In this document: in pieces, positions 11,880 to 22,182 of the stretch
How positions within the stretch are numbered: the first letter of the stretch is position 1
Layout of the letters: each line of letters starts with the position of its first letter
Made by a program: the position numbers and the translations under genes
Notes under the pieces: generated by a model
What the model was told of the DNA's origin: nothing
Database searches by the model: none
The model's input: the letters and a program-made list of their open reading frames with translations, nothing else
Assembly (NCBI GenBank): GCA_036924285.1
Contig: JAYKYS010000004.1
Span: 19,810,001-19,874,000 of the forward strand
Origin: Asterella californica
Lineage: Eukaryota > Streptophyta > Marchantiopsida > Marchantiales > Aytoniaceae
DNA length: 64,000 nt
Direction: 5' to 3'

Positions 11880-12344
11880 GTGTACAAGAGAAGAGAAGAA
11901 AATGAAATTTATGCACGACTCGCCAACCAAAGAAAAGAGGAGGAGCCTTTGAACTTGAAAATAGCAGAAGCTAAACGGACAGAAGAAGAAGTGAATGAGC
12001 GTGTGCAGACACTTGAAAGTTCAATGGCTCAAACTTCAGAAGAGTTGCAAGGTCTGAAAGTTGAGGCTATTCATCTTTGTTCTTCCAAGGTTTTTTTATC
12101 CCAGATTACTAGATCCAACTCTGGTGAGGAGGAAAACATTCATTTTGGATCTAAATGGGCTGTTGATAAAGTGGGTTGCAATGAGTTGGAGCTCCAAGGA
12201 GCTAAAGAAAGAGATTACCGAGTTGAAACATGCCGGAAATATCTATGCTACGTTGTGCGAAAAGGAGTGAGATCTCCTTCTCTTTTTCTAACTTTTTTGT
12301 CTGTACTTATCCTACCTAAAATTTCAATTTCTGCATCTATGTAA
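11880..12344 (+). pseudogene. Charged coiled-coil open frame, unrecognised
   Basis: A 154-codon frame whose first ~65 residues are Glu/Lys/Arg-rich with heptad spacing (for example KIAEAKRTEEEVNERVQTLE and MAQTSEELQGLKVEA). The C-terminal part loses that character. I recognise no family. It lies between a repeat patch and a dead PIF/Harbinger transposase, and could be a fragment of an element's accessory protein or of a host coiled-coil gene. Confidence 0.3.
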
Positions 12345-12529
12345 AATCTTTGCACAATCCATGTATACTCGTTTCACGAACATACAAGAAGTGGCAACGG
12401 GTAATTTTCTATATTAATTTGTGTTTGATTCTTTGTTGATCGATGACTCTCTTGAGAAAAATAGTACCAACCATCTATTGAGTGCTATTCATCCTCCTTA
12501 TTTTCTTTAGGAGTCTGCAGTCATGGACA

Positions 12530-13851
12530 AAGATGAATATCCCTTGAATGTTCTGTTTTCATGGTTAAGACATGAGGAAACAACTTACTAGAAATCGCGA
12601 CTTTTGTCCAAGCAAGATATATACCCAATGAGACTTCAAAATACTTATACAGTGTTTATTCTCCACCCTAGCATGTGCTAAACAAGTATTAGAATCTTGT
12701 TTCTCTTTGTCTCCTATAGCCATCCTAAACGATGAAATAAAATGTCACATGGTTGAATATCCTTAATCATCGAGTAAATACTGGTCTGCCTCAAACAGAG
12801 AGCTATCTCTGTCAATGTGTCTTCATAAGACTGACTTCTTCAAGCAAGTGATATCTTGGCAACTCCTCGGCATGTCAGTAAACAAGACAATGATTCTCTC
12901 TCGATGAAAAGACACAACCTCGACATTCACTGAATAATTGCATTTCTGATCTTAATATGTTTTCTCATCGAATATAAGTCTCTGTGATAAAGACAATAGA
13001 GTCCCATCTATCAACCCTACACATCTCGAGAATCTTTTTGTTGCAAAAGCATCTGATATGACACGTCTTTCTTCACGATTTGGCCAACGAATCAATCCTC
13101 GAAGAATAGACTCTAAAGCTTACGTCACCTTGTTAGTGTACAAAATCACATTCTATGGACAATGTCCCAAAGAAGCAGAGAGCATCCTAAAGCAACATCA
13201 TTCTTGTTATGTCCAAACCTGTCTAGAGCAACAACAAGTTGTAAACATACTGAAGCTTGTTTCACGACTTTTTGATTATTTAAAACATGATGTACTTCGA
13301 CTAAACTCACCAATTGTACGAAAACTGAATCTATCTATTCTTGTAAGTTGTCGAAAAGAGTCTGAAGGAATATTTTCAAAATAGTTCATGAAAAAATCCT
13401 TACCCTTTGAAAATGAGAATCGATCTTGCCTTTTCAAATGTCTTGAAGTGCAAAGTACTTGATACAACTCTATGAACTCTTCATCAAAAATTGAAGCGAA
13501 CATATTGTTGTGTTCATCATACGAACTCGTACTATCACCTTCTGATCTCTTTTTCGAGTTTGAATCTTCTCTCATATTGTTGACGTTAGATTTATCTGAA
13601 CTTGAAGACTCTTCAAAGCTAGAGGGTGCCAACATCACTCTCATCTCTACAATCTCCTCTAAAATCTGCGGTAACTGCTTTCTCTCAGACACACACGGCA
13701 CGGCAATCACAAAGAAAAGATATACACTTAAGCAATGATGAAAATTCAAGCGAAAGCTGATCCATAAACTTGAAATGCAGAGCTTGAAACGGGACCTGAT
13801 GATAGTTTCTTCTACATCAAACCGAACCTGAGAAAATATGATCTCTATCAC
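12530..13851 (-). pseudogene. PIF/Harbinger-type DDE transposase relic
   Basis: Translated in shifting minus-strand frames, this region spells a PIF/Harbinger nuclease. An acidic N-terminal part (13851-13276) contains DSFRQLTRIDRFSFRTIGEF. It is followed by VCLQLVVALDRFGHNKNDVA and DAFATKRFSRCVGLIDGTLL (first catalytic Asp), then SVNVEVV and IIVLFTDMPRSCQDITCLKK (second Asp region), then NTCLAHARVENKHCISILKS (catalytic Glu region). At least two stops and several frameshifts interrupt it, so it is inactive. The catalytic residues themselves appear to survive. I did not find terminal inverted repeats or the expected 3-bp target duplication, so the element's limits are unknown. Confidence 0.88.
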
Positions 13852-14500
13852 GCAATGTTATTTCCTCGTACACCACCCACTTATATAAGCTACACACAAA
13901 ATCCTCATAAACCTCCCACCGAACAAACCTCCGCAAAGAACTTTCTATTGCATTCTTTGCAAAGTCCTTACGGGAACCACTGTAGTCTTTCTCCAATTTT
14001 GAACTTGTGAAAGTACATACCACATCACGTTTACATAATGAATCAACGTGAGCATTAACTCTAAGACCTAAACCACGACGGGTAGTGAGATGAAACCTCC
14101 AGACCCACCCGCATCCAAAATGACCATTGTCCGAAACTCAAGCCCACGGGTGATAGACTAAACAAGACGGCCACTAATTTTGACACTCCCTATTACCCAG
14201 TTGGTCATACAAGATGAGTCTGTTTCACACACGTGCACGGGATGAATAAGATTCAACTTTTGGAGGGCGTAAGGGAAGAATATAGTTATGATTGCACGGG
14301 ATCATTCAAGATAAAGCTAGATTTTTAAAGGTCACACGGAGAGTAATCCTCAGTATCAATCATGTGCAAGTAGCTCAATTAATTAATTATACTTCAAGCA
14401 CGGACATGTAGAAGAAAAACATCGTCTGCAAGGAAATTAAGATAAGCATGCATAGTCACTCTCTTCAGAGTTAGGAAGAGGAGGAAATGCCTGTTCGTTT

Positions 14501-14546
14501 AATTTAATACCTAACCTTTCCTGTCGGAAGGGTTAGGTATTAAATT
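14501..14546. repeat. Inverted repeat (hairpin), ~20-bp arms
   Basis: AATTTAATACCTAACCTTTCC and its near reverse complement GGAAGGGTTAGGTATTAAAT are separated by 4 bases, with one imperfection. It could be the remains of a small foldback element. It lies in intron 1 of the decayed peroxidase. Confidence 0.75.
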
Positions 14547-15012
14547 ATTGAGTAAACTTATGTTGTTTGAGTAAACTTATGTATTCATGAGTACAGCTTC
14601 CCTCATTTGTACCTTCTAAAGCGAGAAAGTCGAGTCAACACTTATGGATTTTTTCCTGCTCTCCTCTTATTTCCAAGCATGGATTAACTAATAATATTTA
14701 TAGAATATTTTAATTATTTACATATATATTTTTTATTTAACACTTATATAATTCTCTGATAACCAAAGACTAACAAAAGTTCCCACAAGTTCATGCAGCA
14801 TGCATATAAGAGAGAGAAGTCCAGTGAAGTTATGCTTACCCCAACCCAGTAGTCATGGAACTGCAATCTGATGAAGGCCGCAGCCAAGTTCCTGTTTAGC
14901 TTGAGGAATTTCGTGACGTAAGCTTCTACTTGCGGAGAAGATCTTGCGTAGTAGTACTCTGACACGCTGGAGGCATAAGGACTATTAGTCGCTGCAGCAC
15001 AGACTAGAGTTG

Positions 15013-15058
15013 CGCAGAGTAGCACGCTGGCGAAAAGAAGCCAGCGTGCTACTCTGCG
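15013..15058. repeat. Perfect 18-bp hairpin over the lost start of the decayed peroxidase
   Basis: The 18 bases at 15013-15030 (CGCAGAGTAGCACGCTGG) recur as an exact reverse complement at 15041-15058 around a 10-base loop. In the intact genes, the right half of this stretch encodes the start of the signal peptide. Here that sequence has been replaced by an inverted copy of the adjoining coding bases, which removes the ATG. Confidence 0.95.
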
Positions 15059-15179
15059 TAACTTTGGATCATCATAATCTTCGTTAATGACAGTAATGCT
15101 CTATTGAAGCTATCCAATGCAAAGACTCGGTTGGGACATAAAAATTACATTCAAAGTAACTCCATGCCAACAACGTAAG

Positions 15180-15397
15180 TGTTGGATGAGATAGTTCGTA
15201 ACTCCTCTCTACACTGCTATCCGCTGTAACGTTTAGACATTGAACATGTTTGAACATTTAGACGTTGACCGTTGCTGGGCGGTTCAACTAGTATGTGATA
15301 TGATGATGATCGATTGATGAATTAAGCGTTCAAGTCTCACGAAGTACATTCTTCTCTTCTCTAGATCAGGGTGTGTTTCCGCATACGTAATCTGACA
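15180..15397 (+). repeat. Copia 5' LTR
   Basis: 218 bp, TGTTGGATGAG...ATCTGACA. By eye it matches the 3' LTR at roughly nine positions in ten. Most differences cluster in the middle around GATGATGATCGATTG, so the insertion is not very recent. Confidence 0.95.
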
Positions 15398-15481
15398 TGG
15401 TATCAGAGCCTGGATTAGATCCACTCCTCGATATTTCATCAGTTCTCGTAGTTTCTCTTCAAGACTTTTGTTCTTCCTAGT

Positions 15482-16441
15482 TTGGTGATCTTCGATTGTG
15501 ATCACTCCAACTTTGTTATAATGGGAACCGGTTTCCGAGCGGACATGATTCCAAAGTTGGATGGTGACTGTTTCCATATCTGGAAGCGTGTCATCTCCAT
15601 TTTCTTGAAGACTGAAGATCTGCTGCCAATCGTCAATGGTACTGAAACAAGACATGCGACTGATGGTGCCGCTCAAGCCGCTTGGGATAAGAAAGATCTC
15701 CAAGCGCAGTTGATACTTAATACTGCGTTGAGTTTAAATCTGCAGAAGTATATTCTTTCATGTACTACTTCTAACGATATTTTTGTCACCTTGAAGACTG
15801 TGTTTGATTCTACAGATCTGGTGACTAAAGCAAATCTAAAAGATCATTTCTGGAATCTTGCACCCAGTGAAGGACAGCCTGTTAGTCCTCATCTCCAAGA
15901 GTTCAAGTATGTGATTTCACTGTTGGAATCGATGGGTGTGAAGGTCGATGATGAAGAGGCGATCATGAATCTCATCAGTAGTCTTCTCGACAGTCTGCAA
16001 CTCTTGGTGCAGACACTTCGTGCTATTCCCAACTTGACGTTTTCAGGCTTGTCTAGCATTCTTCTACGTCATGAGGCGGAGCAGAAGCGGAGACATGGTA
16101 TGGCTGAGCCGGCACAACTTCTTTACTCTCAGAAGAAATCTTTGGAAAAGAAACATTTTCTTTCCAAGGATAAGAAGTCCAATCAAGATTCTACATCCGG
16201 AAGCGGAGGAAAAAGCAATACTCTCTTTTGCAAGTATTGCAAGAAATCAGGGCATCTGATTGATACTTGTTTCAAATTGCAGAACCTGAAGAATTGGGAG
16301 GCTCTGGTCTCTAAGGAGAAATCTAATCAAGGCGATACTTCTTTGACATTGACTCAGAGGCGAGTGCTGACTGTTACTGAAGATGCTCCTGATGATGGTG
16401 ATGACTCATGGACATTGATACTAGAGCGACGCATCATATGA
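15482..16441 (+). CDS. Copia gag
   Basis: Open frame of 319 codons. The natural start is probably the internal Met of MGTGFRADMIPKLDG at 15521. It has the UBN2-type copia gag body (for example FVTLKTVFDSTDLVTKANLK and LQEFKYVISLLESMG) and a CCHC zinc knuckle, CKYCKKSGHLIDTC, at 16229-16270. The frame ends just as the protease should start, where a frameshift separates it from DTRATHHM. Confidence 0.92.
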   Translation: MVIFDCDHSNFVIMGTGFRADMIPKLDGDCFHIWKRVISIFLKTEDLLPIVNGTETRHATDGAAQAAWDKKDLQAQLILNTALSLNLQKYILSCTTSNDIFVTLKTVFDSTDLVTKANLKDHFWNLAPSEGQPVSPHLQEFKYVISLLESMGVKVDDEEAIMNLISSLLDSLQLLVQTLRAIPNLTFSGLSSILLRHEAEQKRRHGMAEPAQLLYSQKKSLEKKHFLSKDKKSNQDSTSGSGGKSNTLFCKYCKKSGHLIDTCFKLQNLKNWEALVSKEKSNQGDTSLTLTQRRVLTVTEDAPDDGDDSWTLILERRII

Positions 16442-19400
16442 CAGCCAATAGAGATTACTTTCATCTATACACAGTAATCAGCACACCTCAAAGTGTATTT
16501 TTGGTGATAACTCCTCTCATCCTATTGTTGGGATGAGCACAGTAGTTGTTAAGTTGCTGCATGGAGAGGAAGTGGAGATTACCAAGGTGTACCACGTTCT
16601 TAATCTACGGAAGAATCTTTTCTCTGCACGTTACTTGGATGATAAAGGCGGATCTTTGCTATTCTCCGGTGGCTCGTGTCAGCTTGTGCTTGCAGGAGGA
16701 GAGATCTTAGCAGACTGTCCATTGCAGCGTTGTCTTCATAAACTGAGAGATGCTGTTTATCCCAGTTTTGCAGCACCTGCTATAACAGGAGAGGTGGCCG
16801 ATCTACATGCTGCTGAAGCTTCTACCTTTGGCATTTAAGACTTGGTCATATTGGCCAAGCTCGACTTCAGCAAATGCAAACAAGCGGGATGGTTGAAGGT
16901 TTACCCAAATTGGCTTTGACAAATGTAAACTGTGAGTCTTGCTTTCTGGGTAAGCAATCCCGTGAGACATTTCCTGCAGGGGGAGATAGCCGTGCTGCAG
17001 ATCTACTTGAATTAGTCCACTCAGATATTTGTGGATCAATTTCTCCAGCTACGTGTTCAGGATCGGTACTTTCTCACCTTTACGGATGACTTCTCAAGAT
17101 ATACATTCGTTTATTTGTTGAGGAGTAAATCGGAGTGTTTCAAGGTGTTCCTGGAGTTTCTTGCAATGATCGGAAGGTCAACTGGGAAGAAGCTGAAGAT
17201 ATTGCGGTCAGACAATGGAGGAGAATACATTTCTCATGAGTTTAATTCCTTTTCTGCTGAGAATGGAATTAGTCATCAGCTGACTACACCCTATACTCCG
17301 CAACAAAATGGAGTAAGCGAGAGAAGAACAAGACCTTAACCGAGATGGTAAGGTCAATGCTTGCATATGCTGGCTTACCGAAGTCTTATTGGGGAGAAGC
17401 TTTGGTCACAGCATGTTACATCCTCAACCGTACTCCCACGAAGACATTGGCTACTGATATTACTCCCTATCAGATGTGGACGGGCAGAACACCTGATGTG
17501 TCTCATCTCAAGATATTTGGATGTATAGCATATGTACTAGTTCCTGTTACAACTAGTCGTAAGAAACTTGATTCCAAGAGTGAAAGATGTATTTTTCTTG
17601 GCTACAGTGCAGAATCCAAGGCATACAAGCTAGCAAGAGTTAGTAACAGAAGTATTATTTTTTCTAGAGATGTGAAGTTCCTAGAAGATATGTTTCTGAA
17701 ATCTCCAGTTCATGATGAGTATTCCTCACATAATACTACTTCTAGCTTTTCAGGTAACGCAGGATCTTCTGAAGCTTCCATTAGTTCTAGACTACATTTA
17801 TTTCCTCCACCTGCAGTTAGTTTACATGATCTTTCTTCCCACATTCCTTCTACTTCGTATCTCAAGACTCATCATGTAGATCTTGGACAAAGATCTTCTG
17901 ATGCACCTCCAGTAGGTGACAACTTGGACAGGAATTCATCTGATCTTGGACCCGGCCTTAGACTCCATGATGAGACTCATGGACAAAGAGATCAAGAGAT
18001 AGGAGACATTTTTGTTGATTTGCAGATAAATGCAGATGATGCATTAAGAGTAGGAGCTACTTCATCAAGAGTCGAGCCAAAGATATCTACAAGATCAAGA
18101 AGACCTCCTGATCGTTTTGATGAAGCTACTTTCAGTGATCAGCAGCCGTGGTCATTATTGTTTCAGCACTTCAGGCGTCTATCTTACCTCAAGAGCCGAG
18201 TTCTTATACAGAAGCAGTCTCAGGTCCTGATGGAGAGCATTGGAGAGCTGGTGTTGCAGAAGAGCTACATGCGATGGATAAAATGGACTTTGACTCCATT
18301 GTCTAAAAATCATCATGTGGTTGGTTGTCGTTGGGTCTTCAGGCTGAAAACTCAACCTGATGGTAAGATTTTGAGGTACAAAGCTCATCTAGTAGCCCAA
18401 GGATTTTTCCAGGTCAAGGGGCTAGACTATGAGGAGACATTCTCTCCTGATTCCATCTGTACGTGTACTTCTGGCAATTGCAGTGCAACATGGGATGCAC
18501 ATCCATCAGATGGATGTGAAAACCGCCTTCTTAAATTGAGTATTGCAGGAGGAGGTTTACATGAAGTTGCCGGAAGGACTCTCTACTTGCGATCCTAACC
18601 TGATTTGTAAGCTCAGAAAATCCATTTACGGCTTGAAACAGTCTTCTAGGACTTGGTTTCACCGTATGGATTTTATCTAAAGAAGATAGGTTTCAAGCCG
18701 ATGAGAGCATACACCAACAATTACTTACTGGTAGATCAACTTGGAGTGTTGTTCTTGGCACTTTATGTTGATAACATGTTACTCATGACTGTTAGTCTGG
18801 AGCTGATGCATTACGCTAAGATGCTACTGAGTCATGAATTTGAGATGGTTGATTTAGGTGTGGTCAAATAGTTTTTGGGAATACACATCACCTAAAATGT
18901 ACTCAAAGGCATCATAGATTTGTCCCAGACCTTCTACATCAAGCCGAAGCTGTCTATTTTCCACCTTGATAGTGCTAAGATGGTACCTACACCTATTACA
19001 CCAGAAAACCGTTCATCTATCAAGGATTGTGCTACTACCGACAGTGAGAAGAAGAAGATGGAAGATATTCCTTACACGAGTGCAGTTGGGTCTCTGATGT
19101 GGGTAGCGTTATGCACTCGACCTGATGCTGCTTATTCTATTTTCACATTAGCTCAGTATATGTCCAATCCAGGACTTGCACACTGGACAGCTGTGAAGCG
19201 TGTGTTCCGTTATTTGAAGAGAACAGCTGATTTAAGTCTAAGTTATCAGCGGTCAGATGTACCTGCAGAATTGTATGGCTACTCAGACGCGGACTGGGCT
19301 GGTGATTCCGACACCAGGAAGTGAACATCCGGGTTTTGTTTCTTACTATCTGATATGGTTGTTAGCTGGAGCAGTTCTCGACAGAAGTCCATTGTTTTAT

Positions 19401-19756
19401 CAACAACTGAAGTCGAATATTTAGCATTGTCCAGAGCTGCAGCTGAAGCCATTTGGCTACGCGAGTTGCTGATGGAGATCTTGCTAGAGGTTGAAACAAA
19501 TGCAGTCAAGATTTTCTGTGACAATAAAAGTGCTATTTCACTACTGGGAACTACCAAATTTCATGACAGAAGCAAGCACATAGATATACGTTACAAGTTT
19601 ATCAATCAGCAAGTAGCTGATAAGGTTATTAATGTGCTATATTGCCCCAGCGAAGATCAGTTAGCTGACATCTTGACTAAACCTTTGTCAAAGGAGAATC
19701 ATGTTAGGCTTGTTAGGATGTTAGTATTATATGGTGCAGTGGGAGTCACGTCTTAA
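16405..19756 (+). pseudogene. Copia pol, broken (protease, integrase, reverse transcriptase, RNase H)
   Basis: The protease motif is DTRATHHM (16417 on), where copia proteases have DTGA, so the active-site Gly is Arg. The integrase zinc region (LGHIGQARLQQM ... CESCFLGKQ) and the catalytic positions HSDICGSI, LRSDNGGEYI and NGVSERR lie at about 16840-17330, with a frame break near 17339. The GCIAYVLVP segment follows. Reverse transcriptase begins at RWVFRLKTQPDGKILRYKAH (about 18320), passes a stop and frameshifts near 18520-18600, and carries YVDN at 18764-18775 instead of YVDD. RNase H (YGYSDADWAGDSDTRK, then a stop, then WSSSRQKSIVLSTTEVEY and DNKSAISL) ends at 19756. At least six breaks are visible. 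Confidence 0.92.
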
Positions 19757-19769
19757 GTGTAAGTGGGAG

Positions 19770-20058
19770 TGTTGGATGAGATAGTTCGTAACTCCTCTCT
19801 ACGCAGCCGATATGGGAGTCAACGTCCTAAGTGGGAGTGTTGGATGAGATAGTTCGTAACTCCTCTCTACGCTGCTATCGGCTGCAACGTTTAGACATTG
19901 AACATGTTTGAACATTTAGACGTTTTCCGTTGCTGGACGGTTCAACTAGTCTGTGATATGTACTCAGTTATCGATCGATGATTTAATCCTTCAAGTCTCA
20001 CGAAGTACATTCTTCTCTTCTCTAGATCAGGGTGTGTTTCCGCATACGTAATCTGACA
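19770..20058 (+). repeat. Copia 3' LTR with a partial duplication of its first ~33 bp
   Basis: The 3' LTR proper is 19838-20058. Immediately upstream, 19770-19802 repeats the first ~33 bases of the LTR together with the adjoining AAGTGGGAG tract. The polypurine/LTR junction is therefore present twice, about 68 bp apart. Confidence 0.9.
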
Positions 20059-20960
20059 GTAAGGCCGCACACCTGCTGCAGCTGCCAAGACGGCAACTGG
20101 AGGACAATTTGGCTATGGCTTCAATCAGATAGCCAGCGGGTCAATTAATGAGCCCGATGATGATTTCCTGGACACTCTAGCTGCAATATATAGTCCCTGC
20201 TTGCTCGCCCAGCCCCCTCCAGCTATGATCGCCAGTCTGATCATGAGAAAGCTAGTGCTGTACTCCAGAAGGTCGGCAGTAAAGCATGCGGAACTATTAA
20301 TTTCGAAGCAAATCAATTTATTTTTCAGGTGAGCACTGCAGGAAAAAGACGACTTCCTACGTATACGTATACTGCAGCTGCAGCAGATTGCAGAAGGAGA
20401 CTATTCGCTCTCCATATGCATGTACCCATCGCTCGACCACGTGCACGATGTCACCTGTTCAGTCTTCATGATTAAATGATTCGAATATATACTAATAGAC
20501 GCCAGCATATGGACCGGCCCGATCGATGCTCTTATCTGAAGTTGGCAACATTCAGATCCGCAGAGCCTGTACAAAAACGACAGTAAACGCATTGTTAGAA
20601 TTCGTTGTCATGGCTTTCTGAACTCTGCAGCCAGCTGGCCGGGTGCACCTAATTCCATCTAGATCTCTCTGTAGAGGCAAATCAAGCGAGAAATACGGAC
20701 GTGCTTAAAGTAACGACCTGCATTGATACTGTATAAATAGGTCAGGGATTTTCCTTCACGTAGACCTCCTTAAGCTTGCTGCTTTCGATCGCGCCAGTCC
20801 CTCGATCAATATACATTCACCGCCATCCAACCTTTCCTCAGCTGGTCCTGGAAAACCAGTGAAGAACCTGTAAATGTATATATTTCTGAAAGGAAGTGAA
20901 CTTACCGTTATAATTGCATGTATAGAATATAGGGGAAATCTAACGTGCTTACCCGAGCAA
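20059..20960 (-). pseudogene. Upstream region of the decayed third peroxidase, beyond the copia element
   Basis: From 20059 the sequence resumes as a diverged copy of the arm promoters. CACACCTGCTG, the segment with CTGCAATATATAGTC, and GCCAGCTGGCCGGGTGC at about 20630 match 7473, 7608 and 7985 in the left arm. Substitutions and indels are much denser than between the two arms. No transcript-like gene is visible here. Confidence 0.75.
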
Positions 20961-22098
20961 CACTAAGCACGTATTTCTAAGCAGTACTTGTTTAGGTTTA
21001 ATCATTTCCTTAAGCGGCTTCGCTGTTTTAGGGTCTTTCTTATCTCTTGACGTTTAACGTTATGTCTCTTAACGTTATGTACATGTCTTAGGGTTTAACG
21101 GATTGTAAACTGTCACAAAACCCTGAACTCGTACGTAGATACTCACCCTGAGGGCCTGAGTACTAATTAAGTTCAAACTAAACATTTTCTACTCTTGTAA
21201 CGAAACTTCGTGGCACTAATACAAGCCTTAGGTTGCAGAGTATTTCATGATCAGCGTCTTCTGTATGTGAGGAATGGTTGCACTGTGCACACGATGAATG
21301 CAACTACAGAGGATGGACTAGAGAGGATGATCCGGATCAGTGAGGTCTTTGAGGATACCCAGAACATTACTGCCTTGCATGTACAGAGAAGTGGATGAGG
21401 AGCACGTGGCCAGCTGGCTGAATTCAGAAAGGCTTGACTAGTACTAACAATGTTCCGTGCTGTAGTTAATTTGCGCTGTGAGCTCGAGCTTGCTGTCGTC
21501 TATGTATCAGACTCCGTATCAGATGTTGACTTACATGTACATCATGGTCGAGCGATCAGTCATCAAGGGTCAATATGAGAACTCCGGATCCACTGTTTCC
21601 TTAAATGAGAAGGAAGAGTCATGGATATCGATATCCTTTTCTCCACTTCTCGACCTCAACATTGAATTTCCAATTTCTTCAAAATATTCCGCACCCTTTA
21701 CTGTGGACTTTCTGTGCAGCACTATTCTTTGGCCATCGAGCTCGAGCATAGCTCGGTTGGGGGAGCAGGCAAGCGAAGATTCATGATCAAACGACTATAT
21801 ATTGCAGCTAGCATGCTGCAAGAAATCATCCCCGGGCTCATGAATATTTGAGCTCCTGATAGTGGACTGAAGTCACTGCTATCTGAGAGGCTGTCCTTCC
21901 GTTGCCATCATTGGCAACAGCAGGTGTGTGGGCTTACGTTAATATAATATTATATACGTCTAGATCCAGAATTGATGAATGTGGTTTTAAGCTAGGTCAT
22001 ACGTTTTTTGTCATGGATGTCACTCTTGCGCAACTCAGCACATTAAAGAAGATCGTAATGGTTTTGCACGGTTACATTTCGTCGCTTGCTGTTCTGAA

Positions 22099-22104
22099 TA
22101 TATA
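22099..22104 (+). promoter_or_regulatory. TATA box candidate of the right-arm peroxidase
   Basis: TATATA 79 bp before the ATG, with CACGTG at 22123-22128. It is mirrored exactly in the left arm. Confidence 0.4.
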
Positions 22105-22182
22105 TCAGCAGCGTTCTCAGCACACGTGTCTGACTATCTGATGATGCAGTGACTGCAGATAGCTACTTGAGAACACGAAAAA

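Larger units (their letters stand above)
14200..15179 (-). pseudogene. Third, decayed peroxidase copy (exon 1 and part of intron 1)
   Basis: On the minus strand, about 15025-14837 reads as peroxidase exon 1 ([20 protein letters not shown], then LAAAFIRLQFHDYWVG). The intron to about 14210 still matches intron 1 of the arm copies (CACACACGTGCACGG region). Damage is clear. The start codon region is lost, the first conserved Cys is Ser, three residues are missing in the QATKIVDAY segment, and FHDC has become FHDY. Exons 2-4 are absent. Its upstream region continues on the far side of the copia insertion (20059 to about 20700). Confidence 0.9.
15180..20058 (+). mobile_element. Ty1/copia LTR retrotransposon, inactivated
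   Basis: A complete but dead element in the plus orientation. LTRs span 15180-15397 and 19838-20058 and both run TG...CA. The 5-bp target duplication GTAAG lies at 15175-15179 and 20059-20063. The primer site TGGTATCAGAGCC (initiator-Met type) starts at 15398. A purine tract (AAGTGGGAG) directly precedes the 3' LTR. The internal order is gag, protease, integrase, reverse transcriptase, RNase H, as in copia. Several frameshifts and stops and two altered catalytic motifs make it non-autonomous. It sits in the upstream region of the decayed third peroxidase. Confidence 0.97.
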
